Below the pieces are notes generated by a model. The model was given only the letters and a program-made list of their open reading frames with translations, had not been told where the DNA came from and did not search any database. Positions 17,580-26,453 of a stretch of 64,000 nucleotides of DNA are shown piece by piece. Each line of letters begins with the position of its first letter. Positions within the stretch are counted from its first letter, which is position 1. Where the stretch lies: contig NZ_DAMBYD010000016.1 in the NCBI RefSeq assembly GCF_032051575.1, forward strand, positions 10,457 through 74,456, written 5' to 3'. The translations under genes were made by a program, and so were the position numbers. This DNA comes from Aminipila sp032051575 (GTDB lineage: Bacteria > Bacillota > Clostridia > Peptostreptococcales > Anaerovoracaceae).

Positions 17580-18499
17580 TGAACAAGTTAGATTTGATTT
17601 GTGTTATTGTGGCTGTTGTCGCAATTGGCGCTACAACGATAACAATTCTTCTATATCAAAGAAAAATGCACCATCTAATGAATAATCTACATATCATGCT
17701 GGACAGTGCTATAAAGGGTGATTTCAGTGAGCGCGTTTTTGACGAGTCCACATTATCTGCTTTGGAAACAAAAATGTCGCAATATTTGTCATGCTGCATC
17801 GTGTCCTCTAAAAACCTGACGGAAGAAAAGAATAAAATAAAAAGTCTGATTTCTGATATATCACATCAAACCAAAACGCCCATTGCCAACATTTTGCTTT
17901 ATTCACAACTTTTAAATGAGGTTGAACTTCCTGAAAACTGCTCAGTCTGCGTGAACGCCTTATCCTATCAAGCAGAAAAGTTAAATTTTTTGATTGGAGC
18001 GCTTGTGAAAATTTCGCGTTTAGAAACGGGTATCATCACCGTCAATCCAAAAAAGCAATCGGTTCAAAAACTGTTTTGTGCTGCCATAGCTGAAATAAAA
18101 CCAAAATTAGAGGCCAAAGAAATCTCTCTTCAAGTGGAACAAACAGATATCACTGCATACCTTGATATAAAATGGACAACTGAGGCACTATACAATATCC
18201 TTGATAATGCAGTAAAGTATTCTCCTGTCAAAAGCATGATAAGAATTAAAGCTTTGCCCTATGAGTTGTTTTGTCGTATTGATATTTCAGATGAAGGAAT
18301 TGGCATTGCAGAAGAAGAACAGAGCAAAATATTCTCACGTTTTTATCGTTCCCCAACAGTCAGCCATGAGGAAGGTGTTGGAGTTGGTCTGTTTTTAGCC
18401 CGAGAAATTATTTTTTCTGCTGGAGGTTACATTAAAGTATCCTCAAAGCCTGGTCAAGGCTCTACTTTTTCAATTTTTCTGCCAACGGAAAAAAGGTAA
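17576..18499 (+). CDS. Sensor histidine kinase
   Basis: 307 aa from the ATGA overlap with the response regulator stop; an ATG 12 bases earlier is possible but lacks a better site. One N-terminal membrane helix (about residues 5-28), a short linker, then the H-box SDISHQTKTPIANI (histidine near residue 97), N-box LYNILDNAVKYS, G1 DEGIGIAEEE, F box and G2 GVGVGLFLAREI. With a single helix and almost no extracellular part it cannot bind a ligand outside the cell by itself. In similar loci the kinase senses through the ABC permease encoded downstream. It pairs with the OmpR-type regulator before it. Confidence 0.9.
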   Translation: MMNKLDLICVIVAVVAIGATTITILLYQRKMHHLMNNLHIMLDSAIKGDFSERVFDESTLSALETKMSQYLSCCIVSSKNLTEEKNKIKSLISDISHQTKTPIANILLYSQLLNEVELPENCSVCVNALSYQAEKLNFLIGALVKISRLETGIITVNPKKQSVQKLFCAAIAEIKPKLEAKEISLQVEQTDITAYLDIKWTTEALYNILDNAVKYSPVKSMIRIKALPYELFCRIDISDEGIGIAEEEQSKIFSRFYRSPTVSHEEGVGVGLFLAREIIFSAGGYIKVSSKPGQGSTFSIFLPTEKR

Positions 18500-18549
18500 A
18501 TCTTTCAAAACTGTTAGATTTAAGAAAGAATGTGGAAAGATTGTGTTGC

Positions 18550-18589
18550 TATACTGTCTGTATCATGGAAAACTATGATACAGATTTTT
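18550..18589 (+). promoter_or_regulatory. Promoter with inverted repeat and T-run before the ABC genes
   Basis: TG-C-TATACT (18550-18555) is an extended -10. Directly after it lies a perfect 10-bp inverted repeat TCTGTATCAT / ATGATACAGA (18557-18566 with 18575-18584, loop of eight) followed by TTTTT. For transcripts coming from the kinase gene it should act as an intrinsic terminator. For the local promoter, whose start falls in the left arm, it is better read as an operator. Both readings would uncouple the transporter from the regulator genes. Confidence 0.6.
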
Positions 18590-18607
18590 GTTTTGGAGGA
18601 AATTTTA

Positions 18608-19285
18608 ATGATCATACTTAATACAAAAGATTTAAGAAAACAATATGGCAGCTTTGAAACGGCTGTTCACGCACTAGATGGTGTGAACCTGTCAATAGAA
18701 AATGGAGAATTTCTAGCCATCGTAGGTACCTCAGGCAGTGGCAAATCAACTTTACTGCACATGCTTGGCGGCCTTGACCGCCCTACCAGTGGAAGTGTTA
18801 CTGTTGATGGCAAAGAGATTTTTTCTCTAAAAGACGAGGAACTGACAATTTTTCGGCGCCGTAAAATTGGATTTATATTTCAAAATTACAACCTTGTTCC
18901 AGTACTCAATGTGTATGAAAACATTGTACTGCCCATCCAATTGGACGGTAATGAGCCTGACGAAAATTATCTAACACAAATTATCGATACACTAGGGCTT
19001 AACAGCAAACTTCAGAACTTACCAAACAACCTTTCCGGAGGTCAACAGCAACGTGTTGCCATTGCAAGAGCATTGGCCTCAAAGCCTGCGATTATTCTTG
19101 CTGATGAGCCTACAGGCAATTTGGATAGTAAAACCAGCCAGGATGTAATGGGACTTCTAAAAGTGACTAGCGACAAATTTAAACAAACTATTGTTATGAT
19201 TACACACAATGAGGAAATTGCACAACTTGCAGATCGTATCATACGAATTGAAGATGGTAAAATTGTAGGTGGTGAGCGTTCATGA
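18608..19285 (+). CDS. ABC transporter ATP-binding protein (MacB/LolD type)
   Basis: 225 aa from the ATG at 18608, which has GGAGGA seven bases upstream; the longer ORF adds 26 unlikely residues. Walker A GTSGSGKS at 40-47, Q-loop FQNYNLVPVL, signature NLSGGQQQRVAIARAL, Walker B ILADEPTGNLDS, switch H in ITHNEE. The TGNLD block places it with MacB/LolD/FtsE-type ATPases that drive FtsX-like permeases, usually for antimicrobial peptide removal or sensing. It overlaps the permease gene by four bases (ATGA). Confidence 0.93.
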   Translation: MIILNTKDLRKQYGSFETAVHALDGVNLSIENGEFLAIVGTSGSGKSTLLHMLGGLDRPTSGSVTVDGKEIFSLKDEELTIFRRRKIGFIFQNYNLVPVLNVYENIVLPIQLDGNEPDENYLTQIIDTLGLNSKLQNLPNNLSGGQQQRVAIARALASKPAIILADEPTGNLDSKTSQDVMGLLKVTSDKFKQTIVMITHNEEIAQLADRIIRIEDGKIVGGERS

Positions 19286-21774
19286 TGCATGTAAAAAATA
19301 AAAAAGCTATCCGTAATCTAGCCCATAAAAGCTTTCGCGCCAACAAAATACGAAATGTAATCGCAGTGATGGCTATTGCTCTGACTGCTCTACTATTTAC
19401 AAGCGTTTTAACAATGGCATTTGGAGCTTTGGAAAGTATGCAGCGGGCCAGTATGGTTATGTCTGGCGGAGATGGTCACGCTACGATTAAATATGTTACG
19501 GATAAAGAGTATAATACCATCAGTAAACATCCTCTTATCAAGGAAATGGCATACTGCCGAATACTTTGTGATGATGTTGACAATGAAGCTCTCATTAAGA
19601 GATATACAGAATTTTGGTATTACGATGATATTGGACTAAAATATGGATTTGCCGAACCTACGGGCGGACACAAACCACAAACCGAAAATGAGGTGATTGC
19701 AGATACCAAGACATTGGAATTAATGAACGTCCCCTTGGAAGTCGGTACGCCTCTGACTTTAGAGCTTACGGTACATGGTAAGGCAATTAAACGTGATTTC
19801 GTATTGTCCGGCTGGTGGGAAAGTGATCCTGGCTTCAATGTAGGACAAATCTTTTCTTCTCGTGCTTATATGGATGCCCATCAAGACGAACTGCAAAATA
19901 CCTATTATGAGGACTATTCTCTTACAGGGGCTATTTCTGGTTACATGAAGTTTGAAAACAGCATAAACATAGCGCAGAAATTAGAAACCGTCTTATCAGA
20001 AAGTGGCTATTCTATGGAAGGGAACTCGCCAAACTATATTGCAACCGGTATTAATTGGGCGTATATGTCCACGGGCTTTAATCTTGATGCTGCCACTGTA
20101 ACCTCGCTTGCATGTGCATTGCTACTGTTTGTTTTTACAGGCTATTTAATCATATATAACATCTTTCAAATCTCCGTTTTACGGGATATACGTTTTTATG
20201 GTCTTTTAAAAACGATTGGAACAACCGGTCGACAGCTTCGTACTATTATCCGAAGGCAGGCTCTGATCTTATCATTGATGGGTATACCGCTTGGCTTGCT
20301 GTCTGGATTCTTTGTGGGAAAGAAGTTAGTACCCATATTAATGGTTCAAACTGCCTACGCTGGCAGCGCCGTATCGGTGTCACCTAACCCGCTCATTTTT
20401 GTAGGAGCTGCTGTTTTTGCGCTAATTACTGTGTTCATCAGTACTTACAAGCCAGGAAGGATAGCGGCAAAAGTGTCTGCCGTTGAAGCAGTGGGTTATG
20501 TCGATAGCAATCCAGTCTGTGGAAAAAAGCTTAAAAAATCCCAAAATGGTGCTGAACCAAAACGTATGGCTCTTACAAATTTAGGTCGTAATAAAAAGCG
20601 TACTGTGCTAGTAATCCTTAGTTTAAGCCTTAGCATCGTCCTTACCAACACGGTGTTCACTATATCACAAAGTGTAGACGTGAATAAAGCCCTTGAAAAA
20701 TTCAGTGATTCAGACTTTTTAATTGGCCATGCCGATTTATTTAACAACAAATACAACGGCAAAGACAGTGCATTAAGCGAAGACTTCATTGCTGCCGTCA
20801 ACCAGCAAGAGGGTTTTGAAATCGGAGGACGTCTATATGGCAGCTGGGGCAGTTATACAAGTAAAACTTCTAAACAGACAATGAACAAGAACCCTGACGG
20901 TTCGTTTTCCACAGCTCTATATGGTCTTGACGGTTTTCCATTTTCCTGCCTGCACCTTGTAGACGGTGAGCTTGATAAACAAAAACTTGCTACAGGTAAT
21001 TATATTCTTGAAGGCGTAATGACAGACGACAACGGCAATGTTAAAATGGATAGCTTCAACCACAAGGTTGGCGCTGTAATCTCATTGACCTGCAACGATC
21101 AAGTGCGAGAAATGACGGTTCTTGGTCATGTTATTGCAAACTCAAATACGAATACTGATGGGAGCTGGATGGGTTCAATCTTCTTCCTGCCAGGTTCTAT
21201 ATATAAAGAATTAACTGGCAACAGCTTCGTCATGAGTTATACTTTTAATGTATCGGATGATAAAGAGGCACTTACTGAAACCTTTTTAAAACAGTATACT
21301 GACAGAATTGAACCAACCATGAATTATGAGTCTAAGTTCACTGCACTGGCAGGCTTAGAGGGCATACAAGATACAGCAGTTTTAATTGGCGGCTCTTTAT
21401 CCCTGATTATTGGATTCATAGGCATCTTAAATTTTATAAATGCCATTTTGACCAGCATCCTGATTCGACGAAAAGAATTTGCTATGCTGCAAAGTATCGG
21501 TATGACTCGGAGCCAGCTTGTGAAAATGCTATGCTTTGAAGGCGGTTATTATGCGGCTTTCACTATGGCAATATCCGTTTTACTAAGTATCGGCTGCTCC
21601 ATGCTGATTGTACGTCCTATGTGCGGGCAGGTCTGGTTTTTTAATTATCACTTTGTTTTCTGGCCTCTGGTGATTATTTTACCACTGTTGTTTGCTTTGG
21701 GAATCCTGGTTCCTTTTGTTGTTTACCATACAACAGATAGACAAAGTATCGTAGAACGATTACGAGAAGCATAA
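19282..21774 (+). CDS. FtsX-like ABC transporter permease
   Basis: 830 aa. N-terminal membrane helix (residues 25-50), a large outer domain to about 265, three helices (270-400), another helix near 450, a second outer domain, and three C-terminal helices. Each half carries an FtsX domain (YIIYNIFQISVLRDIRFYGLLKTIG and LNFINAILTSILIRRKEFAMLQSIG). This doubled MacB-like architecture is common in Firmicute loci with a two-component system. Likely role: ATP-driven extraction or sensing of cell-envelope-targeting peptides. The ligand is not deducible. Confidence 0.9.
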   Translation: MMHVKNKKAIRNLAHKSFRANKIRNVIAVMAIALTALLFTSVLTMAFGALESMQRASMVMSGGDGHATIKYVTDKEYNTISKHPLIKEMAYCRILCDDVDNEALIKRYTEFWYYDDIGLKYGFAEPTGGHKPQTENEVIADTKTLELMNVPLEVGTPLTLELTVHGKAIKRDFVLSGWWESDPGFNVGQIFSSRAYMDAHQDELQNTYYEDYSLTGAISGYMKFENSINIAQKLETVLSESGYSMEGNSPNYIATGINWAYMSTGFNLDAATVTSLACALLLFVFTGYLIIYNIFQISVLRDIRFYGLLKTIGTTGRQLRTIIRRQALILSLMGIPLGLLSGFFVGKKLVPILMVQTAYAGSAVSVSPNPLIFVGAAVFALITVFISTYKPGRIAAKVSAVEAVGYVDSNPVCGKKLKKSQNGAEPKRMALTNLGRNKKRTVLVILSLSLSIVLTNTVFTISQSVDVNKALEKFSDSDFLIGHADLFNNKYNGKDSALSEDFIAAVNQQEGFEIGGRLYGSWGSYTSKTSKQTMNKNPDGSFSTALYGLDGFPFSCLHLVDGELDKQKLATGNYILEGVMTDDNGNVKMDSFNHKVGAVISLTCNDQVREMTVLGHVIANSNTNTDGSWMGSIFFLPGSIYKELTGNSFVMSYTFNVSDDKEALTETFLKQYTDRIEPTMNYESKFTALAGLEGIQDTAVLIGGSLSLIIGFIGILNFINAILTSILIRRKEFAMLQSIGMTRSQLVKMLCFEGGYYAAFTMAISVLLSIGCSMLIVRPMCGQVWFFNYHFVFWPLVIILPLLFALGILVPFVVYHTTDRQSIVERLREA

Positions 21775-21802
21775 GAAAATAAAATTAAAAAAAGCATACA
21801 TA

Positions 21803-21840
21803 AAATGCCTACTGTATGATTAACAGTAGGCATTTTTGTT
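21803..21840. terminator. Terminator after the ABC permease
   Basis: Perfect 13-bp stem AAATGCCTACTGT / ACAGTAGGCATTT (21803-21815 with 21823-21835), 7-base loop, then T-rich sequence on the + strand. An A-rich stretch on the left (21781-21794) gives a T run on the minus strand as well, so it may serve the converging SEDS-like gene too. Confidence 0.88.
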
Positions 21841-21855
21841 CTCATAGAATTTCAT

Positions 21856-23298
21856 TTACAGTTTTCTTATTGTCAACTGCCACTTTCCTAATTGTAAGCT
21901 ATGTTGTTCTACATTAGAACCCTTGAAATTCTCAACTGATTTTATTTGTATAATCCTATCCCTGACAATTGAATTATTTCTATATACAGATAGTATCAGG
22001 CCCATCAACCCCATGTTTACAATTAAGCTTATATCTCCCGGAGAAATGAGGGGTAATGGATGGGAATGCCAACCACATATACCTAAATTTGCAAACAAGA
22101 AAATTATACACTGGGATACTATAGTCATAGCCACTCCTAAAGCTACAATATATCCCAGCTGGCTGCTCTGCTTATTCACTATTTTATATAGTCTGATTAA
22201 CAGAAACACTACCAAAGCAATCACCATTACCGCAGTAAACCATCCAAATTTATGAATCATATAGGTCAAACAATAGTCATTCTGCCAAGATGGAAGCACT
22301 CCTTCTATACCTCTTCCATTAACAACATCAAAATTTTCTTGAGTTATAAAAGAAGGCAAATCCCCCCTCCCCAATAACTTTGAATTAGAAAGAAATTCTC
22401 TTATCATCTTCAGCACATATGAGTACCCATATTCATCTCCTTCTGTGCTAAACATACACTTAAATCGTCTAAAACACAAAATAAAAGGTGCCATTATTAC
22501 AAATAGTACAGGTCCCCATACTAAACCCAAGGCATATTTTTTTCGGACCTGAAACCAATCTTTTTTTATACCTGCCGTGAGGATAACCGCACCACTTATG
22601 GAAAACATCCATACTGACACAATCGATGGACCCCACTCAAATACTATACAACTAATTACTCCTACTGCACCACAGTATACCAATCCTAGATACCCTTTTC
22701 CACGCTGACTGTACACAAATCCTGCATAAAGTGGTATCAACAATACTGCACAATAAAACACATGGATATAAACATAATTTAGTTGAGGTGCAAAATTGAA
22801 CAATAATAGGGTTACTGCTAAAGCCGCCCCATAAAGGACTTTCGGGTATTTTCCAATCAGGCTGTAATCTGCAAAATACATCCCAATCATTGCTACCATC
22901 CCAAAGGGCAGAACTTTTAAATAAGAATAAAAATATCCTATAGCCGGTGCCCCATCCTCCCCATTATTTAAGGAAATGAAATACCGTAATGCTACACTTA
23001 CCAATATACACAAAAAAACTAATATAAAAACACCCCAGTCCGGCTTTGGTCTGTGAGTTCTGTCTAGCTGCTGCCCTACAGCAACTGCATCACCCATTTG
23101 CAATATAGCATTTTTTTCTGCCTCTTCTTCCTTTTGACCTCTTCTGACAAAAGCCTCTTTCTGGTCTTCTATATGATTTAGCAATTCCTCTGAGATACTA
23201 CTGTGTGCCTTTTTCCAACGAATCTGCTCACAAACTTTTGTGATAAATTCACCAACAGCTTTATCAGTGATGTCATTTTGGCTCTTATATTCCTGCAT
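21856..23298 (-). CDS. SEDS (FtsW/RodA)-like membrane protein with cytoplasmic prefix domain
   Basis: 480 aa from the ATG at 23298; GTG codons 9-12 bases earlier overlap the likely GGTGG site. Residues 1-85 form a soluble helical prefix (FITKVCEQIRWKKAH, LLNHIEDQKEAFVRRGQ, AEKNAILQMGDAVAVGQQLDRTHRP), the permease-prefix type domain seen on Firmicute transporters under PadR control. Then about ten membrane helices, ending with HPLPLISPGDISLIVNMGLMGLILS, which matches the C-terminal signature of FtsW/RodA/SpoVE polymerases. Those proteins polymerise lipid II glycan strands. It is a tandem paralogue of the next gene and overlaps its end. Whether it is catalytic is open. Confidence 0.8.
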   Translation of the reverse strand: MQEYKSQNDITDKAVGEFITKVCEQIRWKKAHSSISEELLNHIEDQKEAFVRRGQKEEEAEKNAILQMGDAVAVGQQLDRTHRPKPDWGVFILVFLCILVSVALRYFISLNNGEDGAPAIGYFYSYLKVLPFGMVAMIGMYFADYSLIGKYPKVLYGAALAVTLLLFNFAPQLNYVYIHVFYCAVLLIPLYAGFVYSQRGKGYLGLVYCGAVGVISCIVFEWGPSIVSVWMFSISGAVILTAGIKKDWFQVRKKYALGLVWGPVLFVIMAPFILCFRRFKCMFSTEGDEYGYSYVLKMIREFLSNSKLLGRGDLPSFITQENFDVVNGRGIEGVLPSWQNDYCLTYMIHKFGWFTAVMVIALVVFLLIRLYKIVNKQSSQLGYIVALGVAMTIVSQCIIFLFANLGICGWHSHPLPLISPGDISLIVNMGLMGLILSVYRNNSIVRDRIIQIKSVENFKGSNVEQHSLQLGKWQLTIRKL

Positions 23299-24718
23299 AG
23301 TTGTCACCACCAGTACTTTTTTTCTTCTTTAATATTAATCCAAGCCATAATTTTTTTGATTTTATATCCTGTTTATCACTTACTATGGATTTGTTTCGAA
23401 ATGCTGATAAAAACAATCCCATTAAATACATATTGACAATAAAACTCTTTTCTTCATATGTAATGAATGGCAATGGTCCTGCTACAGCTGTCATAACGCC
23501 AAGATTACTTGATATATAAAATGCCGATTGAATAAAGAGTTCTATAGTAACAGAAAGGCATACAATAAATCCTAATTCACTTGTTTGTCTTAAGGTAATA
23601 ACAAGCATTCTAATAAGTAAAAATGCTAGAATTGCAATTAAAATAGCTGCACAAACATAGCCGAATTTATATGCTATATAAACCAATGAATAATCAGAAC
23701 CCCAGCAAGGTAATATTTTTTCAATGGTCGCCGGACTTAAGGAATTAGGAAAGGCTGGCATTCCTTCTCCCCATAGTTTTAGATTTTGTATATACTGCTT
23801 AAGCACCATTATAACATAAAAATCTGGGCTTTCTTGTTGATGAATCAAACTACTGATTGGTAAAATGATTCCCCTTCCTCTTAGGCTGATATGTGCCTGT
23901 ATTGCTAAAAGAGTATACATTAATACGGATAAAGCTGGAACATATACCAATAGGAATGCTTTCCATTTCTTTACTGAAAACCAGCCTTTACTGATGGCAG
24001 TTGAAAGGATAATAAGACCAGATAGGGCAAATAGGAAACACGCCATATATCCCCCGCCATAAGCAAAAACTCCAAGGGTTAAAACGGCTATAATCCCTGA
24101 TTTAATAATTCCGCCATACCCGCTATTCCGATAATTGTACACAATAGCTGCATACATGGGGCACAAAAGCATAGCTGTACAAATGATATGTCCATACGTT
24201 CCAAATCTGGCTGTAGAATTAATTATAATACCACCAGAAGCAGCTAAAATACTAAAATAAAAAAATATTGGGCTTCTTATGATTAAAGTAAAATCTGTAA
24301 AATATACAAATAAAAAAGCAGCTAGCCCAAATGGAACAGAAACTAAATAATCTTTAAATGCAGAATTATAGTTTTCACCATTCATCCCCGAATAATAGCT
24401 GATAATAAATTGAACAACAGCCCCTAGTATAAGACAAATACAAAGCATTACTATAGTTCCCCATTCAGGCTTTGGTCTGTGGGTTCGATCAAGCTGCTGT
24501 CCTACTGTAACCGCATCGCCCATCTCTAATACCGCATTTCTTTCTGCCTCTTGTTCCTTTTGCCCTTTTTTGATGTAAGCTTCTTTCTGGTCTTCTATAT
24601 GATTCAGCAGTTCTTGAGAAATCACTTTATGTGCTCTGCCCCAACGAATCTGCTCACATACTTTTTTCACATATTCACCGGCTTTACCAAAGTTTTGTTC
24701 TTCGTTACACTGTGGCAT
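23285..24718 (-). CDS. SEDS (FtsW/RodA)-like membrane protein with cytoplasmic prefix domain
   Basis: 477 aa from the ATG at 24718, which has GGGGGGTG six bases before it; the start lies inside the end of the padR gene. It has the same prefix domain (KKVCEQIRWGRAHKVISQELLNHIEDQKEAY) and the same helix pattern as its neighbour. The C-terminal motif is GPLPFITYEEKSFIVNMYLMGLFLSAFR, diverged from the usual polymerase signature (the serine-glycine-rich part is replaced by YEEKS). Translation is coupled on both sides (14-bp overlaps). Together with padR it forms a three-gene operon for an envelope function. Confidence 0.8.
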   Translation of the reverse strand: MPQCNEEQNFGKAGEYVKKVCEQIRWGRAHKVISQELLNHIEDQKEAYIKKGQKEQEAERNAVLEMGDAVTVGQQLDRTHRPKPEWGTIVMLCICLILGAVVQFIISYYSGMNGENYNSAFKDYLVSVPFGLAAFLFVYFTDFTLIIRSPIFFYFSILAASGGIIINSTARFGTYGHIICTAMLLCPMYAAIVYNYRNSGYGGIIKSGIIAVLTLGVFAYGGGYMACFLFALSGLIILSTAISKGWFSVKKWKAFLLVYVPALSVLMYTLLAIQAHISLRGRGIILPISSLIHQQESPDFYVIMVLKQYIQNLKLWGEGMPAFPNSLSPATIEKILPCWGSDYSLVYIAYKFGYVCAAILIAILAFLLIRMLVITLRQTSELGFIVCLSVTIELFIQSAFYISSNLGVMTAVAGPLPFITYEEKSFIVNMYLMGLFLSAFRNKSIVSDKQDIKSKKLWLGLILKKKKSTGGDNYAGI

Positions 24719-25049
24719 AAGAAACACCCCCCAGTACATCTTTTACTGCTGTGGCATAAACCGTCCATTCTTCCTTCTTTTCCTGAAATAGTTTCTTACC
24801 CTTCTCTGTAATCTTGTAATACTTCCTAGTGCGCCCCTCTTCAGATAAACCTTCGTAAGCGGTAATCATCCCCTGTTGCTCTAAAGCGTGTAATATGGGA
24901 TATAAAGTTCCAGCCTTTAGTGTAAACACATTATTAGACTTTCTCTCTAGTTCCTCTATCATTTGATATCCATACATATCCTGATTTTCAAGCAGCTTTA
25001 GCACAAGCATGGTAGTGCTGCCACTCGTTAAGCTTTTATCTACTTTCAT
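24705..25049 (-). CDS. PadR-family transcriptional regulator
   Basis: 114 aa. Winged helix typical of PadR: GSTTMLVLKLLENQDMYGYQMIEEL, TLKAGTLYPILHALEQQGMI, GRTRKYYKITEKGKKLF. AAAGGGGG lies about nine bases before the ATG. First gene of the padR-SEDS-SEDS operon, so it probably represses its own operon through the large inverted repeat that spans its promoter. PadR regulators often respond to small molecules or envelope-active drugs; the inducer is unknown. Confidence 0.92.
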   Translation of the reverse strand: MKVDKSLTSGSTTMLVLKLLENQDMYGYQMIEELERKSNNVFTLKAGTLYPILHALEQQGMITAYEGLSEEGRTRKYYKITEKGKKLFQEKKEEWTVYATAVKDVLGGVSYATV

Positions 25050-25093
25050 CTATATAATCCCCCTTTTGTCCAAACCAAATATATCTATAATCT

Positions 25094-25146
25094 ACATATA
25101 TCGGTAATCTATATAACATTATATATAGATTACCGATATATGTCAA
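25094..25146 (-). promoter_or_regulatory. padR promoter inside a perfect 22-bp inverted repeat
   Basis: On the minus strand TTGACA (25141-25146), exactly 17 bases, TATAAT (25118-25123) is a consensus sigma-A promoter. A perfect inverted repeat with 22-bp arms (25094-25115 and 25122-25143, 6-base spacer; arm core ATCGGTAATCTATATA) covers the spacer and the -10 and touches the -35. Its ends read ACATAT and ATATGT, like PadR-type operators. This is the expected arrangement for tight autorepression. Confidence 0.82.
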
Positions 25147-25157
25147 TTCCTAAATAT

Positions 25158-25799
25158 TTAATTATTTTCCCTCATTGCTAAATTCGGTATTTCTCTCCCA
25201 TCTAACTTTTTATATGCCAAATAAATAAAAGCATACACAATTGCACATATGATGACTGTTGCTATTTTAGTCATGTTAATAACATTCTCTTCAACTGAAA
25301 ATATTGTTGTCAGACTAATTGTAATGCAAATATTTACAAATACAGTGCAACTGAAAACTATAAAAATCATATATGGCATCTTAGCAAAATTTTTTTCTTC
25401 TAACTGTAAGGCTATTTCTTCTATGCTTTTTAACAAATAATAAAAAAATATAACTTCTGCTACTGAAAATATTAAAATATACACCATTATTACTGCTTTA
25501 TTTAAAAATTCATAGCTTATGACACTAGAAATAAAAACTATAATTATTGAACCTACATAGATTCCAAACATCCACATTGCAGACATGTAACATTTATTAA
25601 ACTTACTATATTTTCTAATGTCCCTCAATCCAAAATCAATAAAAATCCACCCTAGTATTTCAAGGACACCGCATATTACTTTCATACTTGAAAAATCTAC
25701 ATCCAACACATCTAAAACATTTCTTAAATTCAACACAAATATCAAACCTAAAATCATCTTTTTAAGTGACTTTAAATCATAAATTTGTTTCTCCTCCAT
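25158..25799 (-). CDS. Membrane protein with KLDGREIPN tail, copy 1
   Basis: 213 aa, about six membrane helices. N-terminus MEEKQIYDLKSLKKMILGL and C-terminus FIYLAYKKLDGREIPNLAMRENN are shared with the next gene. No catalytic motif or known family seen. GGGGG before the ATG; starts 3 bases after the stop of its paralogue. A third, broken copy lies at 35831-36014. Function unknown; membership of an envelope gene island is the only clue. Confidence 0.75.
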   Translation of the reverse strand: MEEKQIYDLKSLKKMILGLIFVLNLRNVLDVLDVDFSSMKVICGVLEILGWIFIDFGLRDIRKYSKFNKCYMSAMWMFGIYVGSIIIVFISSVISYEFLNKAVIMVYILIFSVAEVIFFYYLLKSIEEIALQLEEKNFAKMPYMIFIVFSCTVFVNICITISLTTIFSVEENVINMTKIATVIICAIVYAFIYLAYKKLDGREIPNLAMRENN

Positions 25800-25802
25800 T
25801 CT

Positions 25803-26426
25803 CTAATCCCCCATGTTCTTTAGTTCCAAATTGTTATCATCGCACTGAAAGGCTTTTGTATTCGGTATTTCTCTCCCATCTAACTTTTTATATGCCAGAT
25901 AAATAAAAGAACAAATCACTAGACATATTACTGCTGTTATGATGATTAAAATGTCTATAAACATGGGCTGCAGGGCTTTAAAAATAAAGGCAGAAATAGG
26001 CATAATACAAAGCGCTAAAATAAATATCCAAGCAGAAACCATAAAAATACGGTCTGCTAATTTGGCAAAAGTGTTTTCTTTCAATTGTAATGCAATATCC
26101 TCTAAGCTTTTAAACAGATAGTAATAAAATGCAATCAGTATGGCTAGTAAGATAATCGACATAAACCCTACTACCATCATTGCCAACACCCATAAAGAAG
26201 ACGTATAACATTTATTAAACTTACCATATTCCCTGATTTTTCTTAGTCCTAAAATAACAATAATCCAGCCTATTATTTTTACCACACTAAATAGTATGAC
26301 TATACTTGACAAATCCGTATCAACTAAGCCTGTGCCCATTTGTAAGAATATGCTGATTGAACTAATCATTATCCCCAAAATCACCCATTTAAGTGACTTT
26401 AAATCATATATCGCTTTATCTTCCAT
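25803..26426 (-). CDS. Membrane protein with KLDGREIPN tail, copy 2
   Basis: 207 aa, about six membrane helices, paralogue of the gene at 25158 (shared IYDLKSLK start, REYGKFNKCYTSSLWVL middle, FIYLAYKKLDGREIPN end). GGGGGG lies before the ATG. The cytoplasmic tail ends KAFQCDDNNLELKNMGD. No known family recognised. Same strand and short spacing with VanZ upstream, so probably one transcript. Confidence 0.75.
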   Translation of the reverse strand: MEDKAIYDLKSLKWVILGIMISSISIFLQMGTGLVDTDLSSIVILFSVVKIIGWIIVILGLRKIREYGKFNKCYTSSLWVLAMMVVGFMSIILLAILIAFYYYLFKSLEDIALQLKENTFAKLADRIFMVSAWIFILALCIMPISAFIFKALQPMFIDILIIITAVICLVICSFIYLAYKKLDGREIPNTKAFQCDDNNLELKNMGD

Positions 26427-26453
26427 TGTCTCCCCCCAAGTGTCTTAAATCTA

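Noticed and set aside
18530..18607. Upstream extension of the ABC ATPase by 26 codons
   Set aside because: It would read through an inverted repeat and the GGAGGA site; the internal ATG at 18608 begins a normal ABC N-terminus.
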